From: JAUVUV01 sp964548275
Lineage (GTDB): Bacteria > Gemmatimonadota > Glassbacteria > GWA2-58-10
Assembly: GCA_964548275.1 (NCBI GenBank)
Contig: CAZJQI010000007.1
Location: 37,579-101,578 of the forward strand
DNA length: 64,000 bases
Reading direction: 5' to 3'
Position numbers and translations under genes: made by a program. Positions 25,522 through 33,992 of this stretch are shown here, in pieces. The notes under the pieces were generated by a model. It was not told where the DNA came from, made no database searches, and saw only the letters and a program-made list of their open reading frames with translations. Positions within the stretch are counted from its first letter, which is position 1, and every line of letters begins with the position of its first letter.

Positions 25522-26658
25522 ATGCGTAGACTGTGGATTCTAATTGCGATCTCGACTGTCTGGATTTTTACTGTTGCTTCGAGCCCGGTGGTTACTGGGG
25601 CCAAAGTTCGTTTGAAAAACAGTAAATACCAGCAGACAGTTGATGTGCTCGAGAAAAACAAAGGCAAATACCCGGATGATCCGGAACTTTTTTATTACCT
25701 CGCAAGAGCCTATGCCGGTATCGCAAGCTGGGCGGAAGCGGGTGAGAATTTCAGCGTTGCCTTGACCAAAAACCCGGATAAGAAGCTGAAAAAGGAAATC
25801 GACAAGTGGCGGGACCATTTCTGGGCCCAGTTTTTCAAGGACGCCGGTACCCTGCTGGATCAGAAGCGTTACCTGGAGTCTATCGGCAAATTCCACACGG
25901 CCAATACTATCAACCCGGACCGTGAGGAAAGCCAAGCCAACCTCGGTGTTGCTCTGCTGGAACAGGCCCAGCTATACCAGTCAGCAGATCCTCCCAAGCC
26001 TGACAGCGCAAGGATGTTTTTCGACGAGGCTATCGAACGCATAAAAAGGGCTATCGAACTCGATCCGGAGAACAACCAGTTTATCAAGAATCTAGGCCAG
26101 GCATATATCATTGCGGGAAAGGAGGATGAGGCCATCGAGGTTTACGAGGACTATCTGGCTGAAAATCCGGATGATATATCAGCTCAGAAAAGGCTGGTTA
26201 CGATTTACATGGGCAACCGGGATTTCGAGAACGCAGTTAATGGATTCGACGCTCTGCTCGAGGATGCTGGAGCAGAGATAAGCCTGGCGGATTATTTCAA
26301 CGCTGGAAGCGCCTACTACCAGATGTACTTTAAATTATCCAAGCTGGAAGACGAGGGCTCGAAAGCCAAAGCCCAGGAAATGCTGGAAAAATCCGGTGAA
26401 TGTTTCGCAGCAGTTGTGGAAGAGGACCCAACCGACTGTGAAGCCGGCGAGCAGCTTTACTACATCTATATTTCTTTGGAAGATTGGAATAGAGTGATTG
26501 AAACTATCGAAACAATGCTCGATAATGGATGCGAACGCGACTATACAACTCTCTCCAACCTCAGTGTGGCTTATACCAAGATTGATGACACAACGAAAGC
26601 TGGCGAGGCTTACAGGGAAGCTATGAAAAAGAAGCCCAAGGAAGAAGGGCAGAATTGA
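25522..26658 (+). CDS. exported TPR-repeat protein
   Basis: A 378-aa protein with an N-terminal signal or anchor (LWILIAISTVWIFTVASS) and TPR units throughout: YYLARAYAGIASWAEAGENF, then ESQANLGVALLEQAQ, FIKNLGQAYIIAGKEDEAIE and more towards the C terminus. It probably sits in the periplasm and holds other proteins; no catalytic domain is seen. The end is acidic and Lys-rich. GGAT lies about eight bases before the ATG. A strong terminator-type hairpin follows before pyrR. Confidence 0.75.
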   Translation: MRRLWILIAISTVWIFTVASSPVVTGAKVRLKNSKYQQTVDVLEKNKGKYPDDPELFYYLARAYAGIASWAEAGENFSVALTKNPDKKLKKEIDKWRDHFWAQFFKDAGTLLDQKRYLESIGKFHTANTINPDREESQANLGVALLEQAQLYQSADPPKPDSARMFFDEAIERIKRAIELDPENNQFIKNLGQAYIIAGKEDEAIEVYEDYLAENPDDISAQKRLVTIYMGNRDFENAVNGFDALLEDAGAEISLADYFNAGSAYYQMYFKLSKLEDEGSKAKAQEMLEKSGECFAAVVEEDPTDCEAGEQLYYIYISLEDWNRVIETIETMLDNGCERDYTTLSNLSVAYTKIDDTTKAGEAYREAMKKKPKEEGQN

Positions 26659-26709
26659 CCCTTAGTGAAAAACAAATACTCGTTAAGAGAGATTTTCGAT
26701 TAACTTCCG

Positions 26710-26755
26710 AAAAAACCTTTCATTTGCCGCTTATACGGCTTGTGAGAGGTTTTTT
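26710..26755 (+). terminator. strong intrinsic hairpin directly upstream of pyrR (terminator or attenuator)
   Basis: The stem pairs 26710-26723 with 26742-26755 (14 bp with two G-T pairs) and 26726-26729 with 26736-26739, loop CTTATA, with an A-tract on the left and a T-tract on the right. It ends 16 bases before the pyrR ATG, leaving no room for a promoter after it. Transcripts of pyrR must therefore read through it, which is how an attenuator works. It also ends the TPR gene transcript. Confidence 0.75.
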
Positions 26756-26771
26756 CTGACAATAGCCGGTT

Positions 26772-27323
26772 ATGAATTCAGTTGTAAAAAATAAACAAAG
26801 ACGCGTTCTTGACGCGCAGATGATGAATCGCTCGATGCGCCGTATTGCCCATGAGATACTCGAGCAGAATCAGGGCTCCGAGGCTCTGCTGGTAGTGGGA
26901 ATCCAGACCAGGGGAGTGAATCTAGCCCAGAGGCTTGTCGGTTATATCGAGGAAATCGAGGGAGTCAGGGTGCCCACTGGCAAGCTGGATATCACCCTTT
27001 ACCGGGATGACCTTCGCCATACGCCGGTTCAGCCGATAGTGCGCAGCACGGATCTGCCCCCGGATGTAACCGGCAAACGGATAATTCTGATGGATGACGT
27101 TCTTTTTACCGGCCGGACGATCCGCGCCGCTCTGGATGCCCTGATTGATTTCGGACGCCCGGACCGGATCATGCTTGCTGTGCTGGTCGATCGGGGCCAC
27201 CGCGAATTCCCGATTCGAGCTGATTTCGCGGGTAAAACGCTCTCCACGAAAAAAGAAGAGAAGGTCGTGGTCAGGATCAAAGAAGTTGACGGTGCTGATG
27301 GAGTATGGATAGAACCCGGTTGA
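26772..27323 (+). CDS. pyrR: PyrR: pyrimidine operon regulator / uracil phosphoribosyltransferase
   Basis: A 183-aa PRPP-binding protein that in many bacteria binds pyr mRNA to control transcription attenuation and has uracil phosphoribosyltransferase activity. Seen: VVGIQTRGVNLAQRL near residue 40, TLYRDDL, the PRPP loop IILMDDVLFTGRTIRAAL near 105, and LVDRGHREFPIRADFAGK, all hallmarks of PyrR rather than other transferases. It heads a run pyrR-pyrB-pyrC, and the hairpin just before it is a likely control point. Confidence 0.94.
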   Translation: MNSVVKNKQRRVLDAQMMNRSMRRIAHEILEQNQGSEALLVVGIQTRGVNLAQRLVGYIEEIEGVRVPTGKLDITLYRDDLRHTPVQPIVRSTDLPPDVTGKRIILMDDVLFTGRTIRAALDALIDFGRPDRIMLAVLVDRGHREFPIRADFAGKTLSTKKEEKVVVRIKEVDGADGVWIEPG

Positions 27324-27390
27324 TAGTGAATTCAACAGATATTGTTGCGTTGATTTAATTTTCCTTTAACCCTTCACGCCAACCCCTGAA

Positions 27391-28347
27391 ATGCAATTCA
27401 ACCGCAAGCACTTACTGGGCCTCGAGGAGCTCACTGCTGAAGAAATCCGTATGATCCTCGACACTGCCGTTCCTTTCAAGGAAATAAGTGAAAGACAGAT
27501 CAAAAAAGTCCCCGTTCTTCGCGGCAAAACCATCGTCAATTTATTCTTCGAACCGAGCACCCGTACCCGCACCTCTTTCGAGTTTGCCGAAAAAAGACTG
27601 AGCGCGGATACAATCAACGTGAGTGTTTCCCAGAGCAGCGTGACCAAAGGGGAAACCCTTGTGGATATGGCGAGAAATCTGGAGGCGATGCGTATCGATA
27701 TGGTGGTGATCCGTCATTCAGCCTCGGGGGCACCGGCTTTCCTGGCTGAGAGGATCGACTCGAACGTGATCAACGCCGGGGACGGCTGGCACGAGCACCC
27801 GACCCAGGGCCTGCTCGACATGCTCACCATCCGTGACCGCTTTGGCAAGCTGAAAGGCCTGAATGTGGTGATCGTGGGAGATGTGATACACAGCCGGGTG
27901 GCACGCTCGAATATCTGGGGCCTGAAAAAAATGGGTGCCAAAGTCGGGGTGTGCGGACCGCCAACCCTTGTCCCGCGCAGCCTTGAAGCTCTGGGGGTGG
28001 AAATCTACCCGAGAGTGGAGGATGTGCTGGCTGAGGCTGATGTGATCAACGTACTCCGCATACAGCTTGAACGGATGCAATCCAACATGTTTCCCTCGCT
28101 CGGCGAGTACAACAGGCTCTACGGCATATCTACCGAAAAGCTTAAAAAAGCCGGCCGTGACGTATTGATTCTCCACCCCGGCCCGATGAACCGGGGTGTG
28201 GAAATAGACTCGGATGTGGCCGACGGCGACCATCAGGTGATTCTCAAACAGGTGACCAACGGAGTGGCTGTCCGCATGGCCGTATTGTTTCTCCTGGCGG
28301 GAGGCAAACCGGCCAGGGCTGCCGAAGTTGCAGCGATGCTCGAGTGA
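27391..28347 (+). CDS. pyrB: aspartate carbamoyltransferase catalytic subunit
   Basis: Joins carbamoyl phosphate to aspartate in pyrimidine synthesis. The 318-aa chain has the carbamoyl-phosphate motif FEPSTRTRTSFEFAEKRL at about 50-67, HPTQGLLDML near 133, and the aspartate-binding segment LHPGPMNRGVEI near 262. No regulatory PyrI gene is visible, and pyrC follows directly, as in bacteria where ATCase is unregulated or bound to dihydroorotase. The gap to pyrR is 67 bases, to pyrC 31 bases. Confidence 0.96.
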   Translation: MQFNRKHLLGLEELTAEEIRMILDTAVPFKEISERQIKKVPVLRGKTIVNLFFEPSTRTRTSFEFAEKRLSADTINVSVSQSSVTKGETLVDMARNLEAMRIDMVVIRHSASGAPAFLAERIDSNVINAGDGWHEHPTQGLLDMLTIRDRFGKLKGLNVVIVGDVIHSRVARSNIWGLKKMGAKVGVCGPPTLVPRSLEALGVEIYPRVEDVLAEADVINVLRIQLERMQSNMFPSLGEYNRLYGISTEKLKKAGRDVLILHPGPMNRGVEIDSDVADGDHQVILKQVTNGVAVRMAVLFLLAGGKPARAAEVAAMLE

Positions 28348-28378
28348 AAATAAGAAAAGTTAACAAAGCAGGTGTGTC

Positions 28379-29659
28379 TTGGATCGTCTTTTGATACGCA
28401 GGGGGCATTTAGTCGACCCCAGGAACAAAGTTGATGAAAAACTGGATATTCTTCTTGCCGAGGGCAAAGTGGCCGAAATCGGCGAAAGTCTCTCCCCAGC
28501 CCGTGGCACAAAAGTGCTTGAGGCTGAGGGCAAAATGGTTGTACCCGGTCTGATAGATATGCACGTCCATTTGCGTGAGCCGGGCCGGGAGGACGAGGAA
28601 ACCGTGAAGAGTGGGTGTCTGGCGGCCGCAGCGGGCGGTTTCACCGCGATCGCGGCAATGCCCAACACCGATCCTGTAACCGACAACCAGGCCGCTATCG
28701 GCTATATCATTCGAGAGGCAATCCGTGCCGGCTACAGCAGGGTCTATCCGATCGGCGCCATCACTAAAAACATTAAGGGTGAGAGCCTGGCCGAGATGGG
28801 CGGAATGATTGATGCTGGAGCCGTGGCTTTTACCGATGACGGTCACTGTGTTGCCAGTGCGGAAGTCATGCGTAAGGCGCTGACCTATTCGCTGATTTTC
28901 GATGTGCCAGTGGTCCAGCACTGCGAAGACCCGACTCTGGTTGGAAATGGAGTAATGAACGAGGGAATTACTGCCATCCGCCTGGGTCTGCCGGGGATTC
29001 CTGCTGAGAGCGAAGAGATTATTGTCTATCGTGACTGTGCACTGGCTCGTCTGACCGGCGCCAGATTTCACGTGGCCCATATCTCGTGCGTGCGCTCGGT
29101 GGAGGTAGTCCGAAAGTTCAAGGCTGAAGGCGTGAAAGTTACCGCAGAGGTTACTCCCCATCATTTCAGCCTCACCGAGGAGGCTGTCGATGGTTACAAT
29201 ACAAATGCCAAGATGGCTCCGCCGCTGCGTACAAAAGCGGACGTGGAGGCAGTGCGTAAAGGCCTTGCTGAGGGTACGATCGACTGCATCGCCAGCGATC
29301 ATGCCCCGCACCACTATGATGAAAAAGAGGCCGCCTTTGCCAATGCCCCCAACGGTGTGATCGGGCTGGAAAGCTCTTTCCCCATCTCCTATACCGAACT
29401 TGTCAAGGGCGGAGTGCTGGATTTCAGTACACTGATCCAGAGGATGAGTACGGCTCCGGCTGATATCCTCAACCTGCCCGGCGGCTCTCTGGGCAAGGGC
29501 GATCCGGCGGATGTGGCCGTGCTGGATATCAAGACGGAATGGGTGATCGAGAAAAAGAGGTTTCACTCCAAGAGCCAAAACACTCCATTCCAAGGTCGAA
29601 AGGTGACCGGTCGCGCAGTGGCAACAGTAGTGGGAGGCAAGATAGTCTGGCAGCTTTAG
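28379..29659 (+). CDS. pyrC: dihydroorotase, class I
   Basis: Closes carbamoyl aspartate to dihydroorotate. The 426-aa protein has the zinc motif DMHVHLREPG near residue 60, AAAGGFTAIAAMPNT near 85, a second metal group in HISCVRSVE, and SDHAPHHYDEK with the catalytic Asp near 305. The start is TTG 28379 with AGGT upstream. Length and motifs indicate the class I type, which often forms a complex with PyrB. Confidence 0.95.
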   Translation: MDRLLIRRGHLVDPRNKVDEKLDILLAEGKVAEIGESLSPARGTKVLEAEGKMVVPGLIDMHVHLREPGREDEETVKSGCLAAAAGGFTAIAAMPNTDPVTDNQAAIGYIIREAIRAGYSRVYPIGAITKNIKGESLAEMGGMIDAGAVAFTDDGHCVASAEVMRKALTYSLIFDVPVVQHCEDPTLVGNGVMNEGITAIRLGLPGIPAESEEIIVYRDCALARLTGARFHVAHISCVRSVEVVRKFKAEGVKVTAEVTPHHFSLTEEAVDGYNTNAKMAPPLRTKADVEAVRKGLAEGTIDCIASDHAPHHYDEKEAAFANAPNGVIGLESSFPISYTELVKGGVLDFSTLIQRMSTAPADILNLPGGSLGKGDPADVAVLDIKTEWVIEKKRFHSKSQNTPFQGRKVTGRAVATVVGGKIVWQL

Positions 29660-29709
29660 CCATTTTGTCTCCCGGTGTTTTCTCTACAACCGGCAAAAGG
29701 CTCCTTCAA

Positions 29710-29856
29710 ATGACTGAAACCGGTGAAAATATTTCCCGCAGCCGCGCTGCCGGTGTGGGCTTGATCATTTTTATTCTTTATGTCGTGGTTCTTGCTCTGG
29801 CCGCAATAAGCGAATTGTTCGATTTTGGGTGGTTCGACCATCCGATTTTCAAATAA
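29710..29856 (+). CDS. 48-aa single-pass membrane protein
   Basis: A short gene after pyrC with AAAGG ten bases before ATG 29710. A polar N terminus (MTETGENISRSRAAG) leads into one hydrophobic helix (VGLIIFILYVVVLALAAI) and an aromatic, acidic C terminus (DFGWFDHPIFK). The charge pattern suggests the N terminus inside. No family recognised. Its place between pyrC and a lipoprotein gene in the same run suggests co-transcription but says nothing about function. Confidence 0.5.
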   Translation: MTETGENISRSRAAGVGLIIFILYVVVLALAAISELFDFGWFDHPIFK

Positions 29857-29963
29857 ATTGACAGGATAAATACCAGGGTTCTACTGCAAAGCTTTACGCC
29901 TGTCAGTGGTTGGCAACCCGAACTTTAACACAGGATTTTTATTGCAATATGAGGGGATCGGCC

Positions 29964-30734
29964 ATGAACCTCATGGATACAGCTAATAAGTCGATGTCAT
30001 TCAATGTCTCGGGATTAGTCCGCCTGTTGCCGCTGTGGTTAATCGGCCTAATCATCTGGACAGGGTGTGGTCCCAAGGAGGACCCCGAACTTGTCCGGGA
30101 GAGGCAGATAGTAAACCAGGGGATTGAGATTTTGCGCTCCGGAACCCCTGTTCAGAGAGATTCTGTAATTCGCACGTTTTATAATCTCAAGCACCCGGAA
30201 CTTTTTCCGAACTTCTTAAGCGACCCGGACCCGAACGTACGGATCGGCATGGTGAGCGCTATCGGCTACCACAAGGACAAGTCAGCCGTGTCTGCGCTCA
30301 ACAGCCTCCTGTGCCAGGTCGATGATTACCTTCTGCAGGAGACCATAATCTACGCTATTGGCGAGCTCTGCGATACCTCGAGCGTGCCGGTTCTGATCGG
30401 TCTTTTAAAAGACGATTCAGTCAAACGGGACCTTCGCCTCAGCATACCGATAACTCTGGCCTCTTTTATCAAAACCGAGGCCGCAGCGCAGGTTGAACAG
30501 ACCTTTGCCGAAATTCTCGCCGGGCAGAGAGATGATATCGAGCTTTGCTCCTATGTCGCAGTGGGGATTTTGGAAATTCTTCAACCTCGCAACGCGGAGT
30601 TTTTCATGGAGCACCTGCCAATTTTGCGCCAGATGGCTGAAAAGAGGAAAGAAGAGGTAGGAGAGGACGGTATCTGGACGAACCTGGAGCTTACAATCCA
30701 GGAGCTTGAAAAATACAAATCTCCCTCCAGTTGA
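29964..30734 (+). CDS. HEAT-repeat lipoprotein
   Basis: Several ATGs are possible (29910 frame start, 29949, 29964); ATG 29964 has GAGGGG nine bases upstream and gives 256 aa. The N terminus has a hydrophobic segment ending in a lipobox IWTGC. The mature part begins Gly-Pro-Lys-Glu-Asp and consists of HEAT/armadillo-like helical repeats: NVRIGMVSAIGYHKDKSAV, LLQETIIYAIGELCDTSSV and two more. Such proteins usually act as scaffolds in the periplasm. The Asp after Cys+4 is not a clear retention signal. Last gene before a terminator. Confidence 0.78.
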   Translation: MNLMDTANKSMSFNVSGLVRLLPLWLIGLIIWTGCGPKEDPELVRERQIVNQGIEILRSGTPVQRDSVIRTFYNLKHPELFPNFLSDPDPNVRIGMVSAIGYHKDKSAVSALNSLLCQVDDYLLQETIIYAIGELCDTSSVPVLIGLLKDDSVKRDLRLSIPITLASFIKTEAAAQVEQTFAEILAGQRDDIELCSYVAVGILEILQPRNAEFFMEHLPILRQMAEKRKEEVGEDGIWTNLELTIQELEKYKSPSS

Positions 30735-30782
30735 GTGCGGCAAAGCTAATCACAGCCGGGATCATTTGCCGGGCATTACCAG

Positions 30783-30807
30783 ACTGAGATTTTTATCTCA
30801 GTTTTTT
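30783..30807 (+). terminator. rho-independent terminator
   Basis: A perfect 8-bp stem ACTGAGAT/ATCTCAGT (30783-30790 with 30795-30802), loop TTTT, followed by a run of T to 30807. It closes the pyrR-to-lipoprotein transcription unit. Confidence 0.85.
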
Positions 30808-30820
30808 GTTGCCTCAGCTA

Positions 30821-30840
30821 ATTACCCCATACGGGGTAAT
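30821..30840 (+). repeat. perfect 8-bp inverted repeat after the terminator
   Basis: ATTACCCC (30821-30828) and GGGGTAAT (30833-30840) flank the 4-base loop ATAC. It may be a second, weaker terminator (TTTAC follows) or an operator for the operon starting at 31048. Confidence 0.5.
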
Positions 30841-31047
30841 TTTACTTTAGATGATACACAGTGTTTTATGGAGTAATTAGAGGGAAAATTTTTAACTCGC
30901 TATATTTTAGAATATTACGAGAATCAAAAGCGGCCTTTTGCGCTGGCAAACTTACCTGCCGGCCCTGGTATGCTGATTGCTTTATTATCAGAAAAACATT
31001 GTGAGGCGAAGTTTTTTAGGCCGCAAATCCTCTTGATGGAGCTTTAA

Positions 31048-32037
31048 ATGGACGAACAGATTCAGGTTCTCAACGAGCGTGTGAAACAGGAAAGCCAATT
31101 TGTCGAGCGGATTATCGAGGAGGTCGGCCAGGTAATCGTGGGCCAGCGTTACATGGTAGAGCGCCTTCTGCTGGGGATTATCTGCGACGGCCATGTACTT
31201 ATCGAGGGGGTTCCGGGGCTTGCCAAGACCCTCTGCGTAAGAACCCTGGCCAGGGTAATCGATGCCGGGTTCGGGCGTATCCAGTTCACCCCCGACCTTC
31301 TGCCTGCGGACCTGATCGGTACAATGGTTTACAGCCAGAAAACCGGCGAGTTCACATCCCGAAAGGGACCGATATTTACCAATATCGTCCTGGCCGATGA
31401 GATCAACCGGGCCCCGGCAAAGGTACAGAGCGCGCTGCTTGAGGCAATGCAGGAGCGCCAGGTGACTATCGGCACGACCACTTTCAGCCTGCCTGAGCCG
31501 TTTCTGGTTCTGGCAACTGAAAACCCGATCGAACAGGAGGGAACCTATCCGCTGCCCGAGGCACAGGTGGACCGTTTCATGTTCAAGCTCAGGGTTACCT
31601 ATCCCAAAAAAGATGAGGAGCGCCGGATTCTGGAACGCATGTCCGGCGGGGAGATACCCGAGGTGGAAAAGAGAATTTCGCCAGAGGATATCCTGCGATG
31701 CCGCAAGGTAGTGCGCGAAGTTTATATGGACGAAAAAATTAAGGATTATATAATATCCCTGGTGCTGGCGACCCGCGAGCCGGCAGAGATCGGATTGGCT
31801 GAACTGGAGGGCCTGATCGAATACGGTGCCAGTCCGCGTGCCACGATTTATCTGGCCCAGGCGGCAAGGGCAAACGCGTTTATGCAGCGGCGGGGTTATG
31901 TTACTCCTGAGGATGTGAAAGTGGTGGGCATGGACGTGCTGCGCCACCGGGTGATTCTTACCTATGAGGCAGAGGCGCAGGAGTTGACCTCCGAGGATAT
32001 TATCAAAAAAGTTTTTGACCGGGTGGAGGTGCCTTAA
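31048..32037 (+). CDS. MoxR-family AAA+ ATPase
   Basis: A 329-aa cytoplasmic chaperone-like ATPase. Walker A is GVPGLAKTLC near residue 55, Walker B VLADEINRAPAKVQSALLE near 112, sensor 1 LATENPIEQEGTYPLPEAQ, and the C-terminal lid runs from about 215. MoxR proteins work with von Willebrand factor A-domain partners, several of which (DUF58, BatA, BatB) are encoded downstream in the same run. It is the first gene of that operon; GGAG lies nine bases before the ATG. Confidence 0.93.
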   Translation: MDEQIQVLNERVKQESQFVERIIEEVGQVIVGQRYMVERLLLGIICDGHVLIEGVPGLAKTLCVRTLARVIDAGFGRIQFTPDLLPADLIGTMVYSQKTGEFTSRKGPIFTNIVLADEINRAPAKVQSALLEAMQERQVTIGTTTFSLPEPFLVLATENPIEQEGTYPLPEAQVDRFMFKLRVTYPKKDEERRILERMSGGEIPEVEKRISPEDILRCRKVVREVYMDEKIKDYIISLVLATREPAEIGLAELEGLIEYGASPRATIYLAQAARANAFMQRRGYVTPEDVKVVGMDVLRHRVILTYEAEAQELTSEDIIKKVFDRVEVP

Positions 32038-32039
32038 GC

Positions 32040-32918
32040 TTGATTACTCAGGAAATACTGAAAAAGGTGCGCCATATTGAAATAATGACCCGCAGCCTGG
32101 TCGAGGACGTCTTTTCCGGTGAGTATCACAGCATTTTCAAGGGCCTCGGGATGGAGTTCTCCGAGGTGCGGGAATACCAGCAGGGCGACGATATCCGCTT
32201 CATTGACTGGAACGTTACCGCGCGGATGGGACACCCTTATATCAAGAAATATGTCGAGGAGCGCGAGCTGACCGTGGTTTTTCTGGTGGATGCCTCGGGA
32301 AGCGGGCTTTTCGGCTCGGTTGACAGGCTGAAAAGCGAATATGCAGCGGAAATCTGCGCGGTGCTTGCCTTTAGTGCGATCAAGAACAATGACTGCGTGG
32401 GCCTGGTGATAGTTACCGACCAGGTTGAAAAAATTGTCGTTCCCAAGAAAGGGCGCAAACACGTGCTGCGGGTCATCCGAGAGCTCTTGTTTTTCAAGCC
32501 GCAGCACAGGGGAACCTCACTGTGCGAAGGGCTTGAATACCTTCTTCACGTGCTCAACCGCAAGAGCGTTGTCTTTGTGGTGAGCGATTTCCTGGACGAG
32601 GGCTTCGAAAAGCCGATGAAAGTTCTCGCCCAGCGGCACGACCTAATCCTGATGCGGATCAGCGACCCGCGCGAGCTGGAGCTTCCGAAAGTCGGTCTGA
32701 TACGCCTGGAGGATGCCGAAACAGGCGCAGTGGAAGTGGTGGATGGATACTCCAGGCAGGTGCGGGAGGATTTTAGAAAGCTGGTCTCCGAGCGGAGAAA
32801 GCTGCAGGAGGAGCTTTTTGCCTCCGCCGGGGTAGATTTTATAGACCTCAGTGTGGGAAGTTCGTATATTGAACCGTTGATGAGTTTTTTCCGCATGCGC
32901 GAGAAAAAGTTCAGATGA
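32040..32918 (+). CDS. DUF58 domain protein (vWA-like fold)
   Basis: A 292-aa protein starting at TTG 32040, two bases after the MoxR stop. The DUF58 signature is GMEFSEVREYQQGDD followed by IDWNVTARMGHPYIKKY; the vWA-like part has FLVDASGSG, a MIDAS-like Asp-x-Ser-x-x/Ser line. DUF58 proteins are the usual partner of MoxR and take part in envelope stress or maturation of other proteins. No membrane segments are seen here, unlike longer DUF58 proteins that carry two N-terminal helices. Confidence 0.9.
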   Translation: MITQEILKKVRHIEIMTRSLVEDVFSGEYHSIFKGLGMEFSEVREYQQGDDIRFIDWNVTARMGHPYIKKYVEERELTVVFLVDASGSGLFGSVDRLKSEYAAEICAVLAFSAIKNNDCVGLVIVTDQVEKIVVPKKGRKHVLRVIRELLFFKPQHRGTSLCEGLEYLLHVLNRKSVVFVVSDFLDEGFEKPMKVLAQRHDLILMRISDPRELELPKVGLIRLEDAETGAVEVVDGYSRQVREDFRKLVSERRKLQEELFASAGVDFIDLSVGSSYIEPLMSFFRMREKKFR

Positions 32919-32976
32919 TTCAGGCGCGTTGCACGTAAAACCAGGCTTTTGACCGTTCTTTTGCAGGAGGCTTTGA

Positions 32977-33930
32977 TTGATACAGGTCGACAATTTAAGT
33001 AAGCGCTACGGCAATTTCATGGCTGTGGATAACATTTCGTTCAACTTGCGAAAGGGAGAAATTCTCGGCTTTCTCGGCCCTAACGGTGCCGGGAAAACAA
33101 CTACGATGCGCATCATAGCCGGCTATCTTTCAGCCACGCGAGGTACTGCTAAAGTATCCGGCTACGACATTTACGACCACCCGCAGGAGGTCAAGAGGAA
33201 TATCGGTTACCTTCCGGAATTCCCACCACTTTATCGCGAAATGCGAGTTCGGAACTATCTTAATTTTTGCGGCAGGATCAAGGGATTGAAAAGCGGCCGC
33301 GTGCGCAGGAAAAGACTTCAGTACGTGATCGAGCACTGCTCGCTTGGGGAGGTGCAGAACCTTCATATTCACAAGCTCAGTCGGGGGTATCGTCAGCGGG
33401 TGGGCCTGGCGCAGGCGCTGATCCATAACCCGCCGATCCTGATCCTGGACGAGCCTTCGGCAGGGCTCGACCCGCACCAGATAATCGGTGTGAGACAGTT
33501 TATCCGCCAGCTCGCAGGCGAGCAGAGTATCCTGCTCAGCACACACATTTTGCCCGAGGCAAGCCTTACCTGCGACAGGGTGCTGATTATCGACCGGGGA
33601 AAGATCCTGGCCGGGGATACTACCGAAAAACTGACCGGTAAGCTCAAAGGCTGTGACATGGTAAGAGTCCTTCTGCACGGAGGGCCCGAGGATATTTTTC
33701 AACGGATAAAGGCGTTTCCCGGGGTTCTCGAGGTGAGCGAACAGAAAAGCCCAGACCGCAAAAAGGATGACCCACGGCTGTTCGAGATCTCTTATAAACT
33801 GGGTAAGAACCGCCGCGGGGAGCTTGCGCGCGCTCTGTTAGAAACAGGCGCCGAACTGCTGGAACTCAGGCCAAAGGCGATGACTCTTGAGGAGATCTTT
33901 ATCAAGATTACTTCAAAAGAACATGTATGA
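32977..33930 (+). CDS. ABC transporter ATP-binding protein, GldA-like
   Basis: A 317-aa ATPase with all motifs intact: Walker A GPNGAGKTTTM, Q-loop GYLPEFPPLY, signature LSRGYRQRVGLAQAL, Walker B LILDEPSAGLD and H-loop STHILPE. The C-terminal 90 residues are an extra domain common in ABC-2 exporters. The order ATPase, ABC-2 permease and GldG-like protein is that of the gldA-gldF-gldG set in gliding Bacteroidetes and of related exporters elsewhere. Start is TTG 32977 after an AGGAGG site. Confidence 0.9.
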   Translation: MIQVDNLSKRYGNFMAVDNISFNLRKGEILGFLGPNGAGKTTTMRIIAGYLSATRGTAKVSGYDIYDHPQEVKRNIGYLPEFPPLYREMRVRNYLNFCGRIKGLKSGRVRRKRLQYVIEHCSLGEVQNLHIHKLSRGYRQRVGLAQALIHNPPILILDEPSAGLDPHQIIGVRQFIRQLAGEQSILLSTHILPEASLTCDRVLIIDRGKILAGDTTEKLTGKLKGCDMVRVLLHGGPEDIFQRIKAFPGVLEVSEQKSPDRKKDDPRLFEISYKLGKNRRGELARALLETGAELLELRPKAMTLEEIFIKITSKEHV

Positions 33931-33992
33931 TTTTTCACTGTCGCGCTTAAAATGGCGGCGTTGGATACAGATTAAAACAGAAGGCAGAATTC

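Larger units (their letters stand above)
30735..31047. other. intergenic region between the pyr run and the MoxR/Bat operon
   Basis: About 310 bases with no gene. It holds a strong terminator and a second perfect inverted repeat, both listed. The rest is AT-rich and must contain the promoter of the 13.7-kb operon that follows; no convincing -35/-10 pair could be chosen. Confidence 0.7.

Noticed and set aside
28409..29593. Minus-strand 394-aa open frame
   Set aside because: Antisense of pyrC; His- and Gly-rich sequence with no family resemblance.
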